Shown: positions 5,041 to 6,974 of the stretch, one piece after another | How the letters are laid out: every line of letters starts with the position of its first letter | How positions within the stretch are numbered: position 1 is the stretch's first letter | Assembly (NCBI GenBank): GCA_013041995.1 | Contig: JABDRA010000088.1 | Span: 1 to 6,974 of the forward strand | Length of the DNA stretch: 6,974 bases | Reading direction: 5' to 3' | Source of the DNA: Anderseniella sp. | GTDB taxonomy: Bacteria > Pseudomonadota > Alphaproteobacteria > Rhizobiales > Aestuariivirgaceae | Translations under genes and position numbers: made by a program | Notes under the pieces: generated by a model | Databases searched by the model: none | What the model saw: only the letters and a program-made list of their open reading frames with translations | What the model was told of the DNA's origin: nothing

Positions 5041-6020
5041 GAGTGGCCCTGGACCGCACGTGGTGAATAGGGTGCTTCCAGCGACGCGATCTGTGCCTCG
5101 GTCAGCTTGATGTCTGCTGCCGCAACCGCATCGCTCAGGTGATGCGGTTTGGTGGCACCGATAATCGGCGATGTAATGCCCTTGGCCAGCACCCACGCAA
5201 GAGCGATTTGTGCCGGTTTCACGCCCAGTTTCGCCGCCAGTTTTTCAACCCGCGCCAGCACGGCATAGTCCTGCTTGCTGCCAAAAATGCCTTGAGCAAT
5301 CTTGTCGGTCTGCCCGCGCGACGTAGCCCCTTTGCCATCCTTGGGCTGGTTACCGGCCAGGAAGCCGCGCGCCATGGGAGACCACGGCACCAGCGCTACA
5401 CCTTCTGCCTCGCAGTACGGGATCATCTCGCGTTCTTCCTCGCGGTAGCACAGATTATAGAAATTCTGCATGACCGCGAACTGCGCCCAGCCATTGGCTC
5501 GCTGCATTTCGCGCAGCTTGGCAAACTGCCAGGTCCACATGCTGGAGGCACCGAGATAGGTTGCCTTGCCGGCCCGCACCACATCGTTCAGAGCTTCCGC
5601 CAGTTCCTCAAACCCGGTATCCGGGTCAAGCCGATGTATATACAAAAGGTCGACATAATCGGTTTTCAACCGCTTCAAGGATGCATCGATGCCTTCCAGA
5701 ATGTGCTTGCGCGACAGCCCCTTGTCGTTCGGCCCATCGCCCATCGTCAGGCACACCTTGGTCGCAATCACCGCGTCTGACCGCTTCATGTTGGCGGCGA
5801 CAAAATTGCCGAGAATCTCTTCGCTGGCACCGGTGGAATAGAAGTCTGCCGTGTCGAAGAAATTGATGCCGGCGTCCAGAGCACCTTTGAAGAAGGGTTG
5901 CGCTTCCGCCTCGCCCAGTACCCAGGGGTGGTGCGGCCAGCCCGGCGTGCCATAGCTCATCATGCCGAGGCAGAGCCGTGACACCTTAACGCCGGCTCCA
6001 CCGAGTTTCACATAGTCCAT
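5037..6020 (-). CDS. Aldo/keto reductase, YajO-like
   Basis: This 327-residue (alpha/beta)8 NADPH-dependent oxidoreductase reduces aldehydes or ketones. The catalytic tetrad is complete: D56 and Y61 in FFDTADFYSTGASEE, K88 in VIATKV, and H129 in LLYIHR. The sequence closely follows E. coli YajO, with an opening like MxYxxLGxxGxxVSRLCLGMMSYG, NDVVRAGKATYLGASSM, FYNLCYREEEREMIPYC and VPWSPMARG, and the length is normal. YajO has been linked to 1-deoxyxylulose-5-phosphate formation, but sequence does not establish the physiological substrate here. The ATG at 6020 has a good TAGGAG ribosome binding site. The gene follows the META-domain gene by 12 bases and overlaps the next gene by GTGA, placing it in the middle of a three-gene operon. 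Confidence 0.94.
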   Translation of the reverse strand: MDYVKLGGAGVKVSRLCLGMMSYGTPGWPHHPWVLGEAEAQPFFKGALDAGINFFDTADFYSTGASEEILGNFVAANMKRSDAVIATKVCLTMGDGPNDKGLSRKHILEGIDASLKRLKTDYVDLLYIHRLDPDTGFEELAEALNDVVRAGKATYLGASSMWTWQFAKLREMQRANGWAQFAVMQNFYNLCYREEEREMIPYCEAEGVALVPWSPMARGFLAGNQPKDGKGATSRGQTDKIAQGIFGSKQDYAVLARVEKLAAKLGVKPAQIALAWVLAKGITSPIIGATKPHHLSDAVAAADIKLTEAQIASLEAPYSPRAVQGHS

Positions 6021-6029
6021 GCAAAAAAT

Positions 6030-6035
6030 CTCCTA
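6030..6035 (-). promoter_or_regulatory. Ribosome binding site overlapping the META stop codon
   Basis: TAGGAG on the minus strand combines the META stop (TAG, 6035-6033) with the Shine-Dalgarno of the aldo/keto reductase, nine bases before its ATG. Ribosomes finishing the first gene would stop on the initiation site of the second, favouring coupled translation. Confidence 0.6.
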
Positions 6036-6425
6036 ATCAAAATCCCGGCGCTTCAATACTGCCAGTCGTGTTCGTTTTGAACCATACAGGATGAGTTTCA
6101 GGTGCGTCAGGTCAATTGCACGCACACGTTTCAAAAGTCCCAGCCATTCTCTCTCCCGCTTCATGGCAGGTCCACTGCATAATTTGCGCGTCGTGGCTAT
6201 TCCGGCAACCTTCAGTTTCGTGCCGTTCTGCTGGTAGCTGGTGAAAAACCGGTTGCAGCCGGCATGTCCGGAGACCTTGCCGTGCGCCCCAAACTTCACA
6301 AATCGATCATCACCATCGCCGAGGCCCCATTCGGACCCGGCAAGCGAGCCCCCGCCAGCCTGGCCGGTGGAGGATGCAAAGATCAGCATGAATGCAAGAA
6401 AAACCAGAAAGCGCGGCTTTATCAT
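6033..6425 (-). CDS. Secreted META-domain (HslJ-like) protein
   Basis: With the start at 6425 the protein has 130 residues. Residues 1-23 are a Sec signal peptide (MIKPR, then the hydrophobic FLVFLAFMLIFASSTGQA); no lipobox cysteine follows, so it is predicted to be soluble and periplasmic rather than a lipoprotein. The remainder is one META domain: LAGSEWGL (28-35), VSGHAGCNRFFTSYQQNG (51-68), and LKVAGIATTRKLC.GPAM.RERE (71-93). It includes the family's conserved GCN and a paired cysteine (C57 and C83). META proteins such as HslJ are linked to outer-membrane or heat/novobiocin-related phenotypes, but the biochemical role is unknown. A TTG start at 6476 is possible on paper but would bury the signal peptide behind 17 polar residues. 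No Shine-Dalgarno precedes the ATG, and the promoter position suggests a leaderless message. It is the first gene of the operon. Confidence 0.83.
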   Translation of the reverse strand: MIKPRFLVFLAFMLIFASSTGQAGGGSLAGSEWGLGDGDDRFVKFGAHGKVSGHAGCNRFFTSYQQNGTKLKVAGIATTRKLCSGPAMKREREWLGLLKRVRAIDLTHLKLILYGSKRTRLAVLKRRDFD

Positions 6426-6431
6426 CACAAA

Positions 6432-6460
6432 ATTATGGGGGAACACCGCATCACGGTCAA
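6432..6460 (-). promoter_or_regulatory. Sigma-70 promoter of the META-reductase-flavodoxin operon
   Basis: On the minus strand, TTGACC (6460-6455) and CATAAT (6437-6432) each match the consensus at five of six positions and are exactly 17 bases apart. A six-base discriminator, TTTGTG, follows and then A6425, the first base of the META ATG. Transcription would therefore begin at the start codon. The remaining gap to the GST stop (6461-6621) shows no gene and no clear terminator. Confidence 0.62.
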
Positions 6461-6621
6461 TCAACTGAGAAATCAAAAAAGCGATTCAGTTAAGGCCAAT
6501 GGCCAAAACTAGAACCGCTTTCCAAACCGCAGGACGTACATCCGGTCTCTGCGTGTATGCTGAACAATATGGGGGCTAATTATGAAGAAACAATGAACAA
6601 GGCGAATTAAAGTGAACCAGC

Positions 6622-6974
6622 TCATGTATTTTCGTCGGGAAACTGCGAAAAAATTCTGCTTTTTCGGATCGACACTTGCTCCATCCACCTGGTCAAGCCA
6701 GCAAACTTCACCAGATGTGCACGCCCTTCCGGCGCCATAGAGACGTATACGAGCATCGGATACACATAGGCATCGGCAAGGCTGAACCGATCTCCCGCCA
6801 TCCAGTTCTCTTCGGCGAGCCGCTGCAATTCGCCCAGAATGAGGTCGGCGCGCTCAAGGCCCGGCAGGGCTTCCTTGTTTTTCCACGGCACATACACGCC
6901 CCAGACCAGATGCCTATAGATTTCAGCCTCTGCCAGCCGCATGATCTGGTGTGCCCGGGCACGGGCCTTTAAAT
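6622..6974 (-). CDS. Glutathione S-transferase, C-terminal domain (partial)
   Basis: The open frame runs out of the window at its 5' end, so the ATG at 6942 is not the true start: upstream codons continue as ...LKARARAHQIM with no stop. About 117 residues of the all-helical GST C-terminal domain are present, including RAHQIMRLAEAEIYRHLVW, ADLILGELQRLAEENWMAGDRFSLADAYVYPMLVYVS (the N-capping box/hydrophobic staple region around 'FSLADAY') and FAGLTRWMEQVS. GSTs conjugate glutathione to electrophiles or use it as a reductant or isomerase cofactor. The thioredoxin-like glutathione-binding domain lies outside the window, so the class cannot be assigned. The gene ends 197 bases before the META gene with a promoter in between, so it is probably a separate unit. 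Confidence 0.88.
   Translation of the reverse strand, partial: LKARARAHQIMRLAEAEIYRHLVWGVYVPWKNKEALPGLERADLILGELQRLAEENWMAGDRFSLADAYVYPMLVYVSMAPEGRAHLVKFAGLTRWMEQVSIRKSRIFSQFPDENT

Noticed and set aside
5041..5196. N-terminal extension of the flavodoxin-like gene
   Set aside because: The extension lies wholly inside the aldo/keto reductase gene and has no flavodoxin features; the GTG at 5040 begins the beta-1 strand.

Overview
The window looks like chromosomal DNA from an alphaproteobacterium, probably of the Rhizobiales/Hyphomicrobiales type. The evidence is a moderately high GC content, a type-A RNase P RNA, an IF-1 reading close to alphaproteobacterial versions but with an extra C-terminal tail, and a TerB/J-domain gene coupled to an AmpD-type amidase. 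The genus cannot be fixed from the sequence alone.

Left edge (1-300): the C-terminus of an IS630-type transposase enters from outside the window on the + strand and stops at 109. A 58-residue ORF starts on the very next base. Its body resembles a small conserved hypothetical family.

300-1560 (minus strand): three short, separately transcribed genes. They are an IF-1 with a Pro/Gln/Arg tail (347-634), a CspA-type cold-shock protein (894-1106) with an apparently long 5' leader, and a 67-residue secreted protein with two cysteines (1348-1551). A strong intrinsic terminator separates the csp gene from infA, and each gene has a plausible sigma-70 promoter.

1680-2200: the RNase P RNA gene rnpB (minus, about 1684-2107). 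Immediately upstream are three near-identical 20-bp direct repeats with a 21-22 bp period, which no gene explains.

2200-3702: a two-gene minus-strand unit in which a soluble TerB plus J-domain protein overlaps, by ATGA, an AmpD-like amidase carrying a C-terminal peptidoglycan-binding domain. A 67-bp divergent promoter region separates it from a ten-helix EamA/DMT transporter (3703-4563, +).

4576-6460: a minus-strand operon encoding a secreted META-domain protein, a YajO-like aldo/keto reductase and a flavodoxin-like FMN protein, joined by a 12-nt gap and a GTGA overlap. Its promoter is placed so that transcription should begin at the A of the META ATG, which predicts a leaderless mRNA. Right edge (6622-6974): the C-terminal half of a glutathione S-transferase, cut by the window.

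Most of the window is ordinary housekeeping and metabolic DNA. I see no convincing defence system, CRISPR array or prophage. The signals most worth checking are the phased repeats before rnpB, the predicted leaderless META operon, the tailed IF-1 and the transposase/small-ORF junction.
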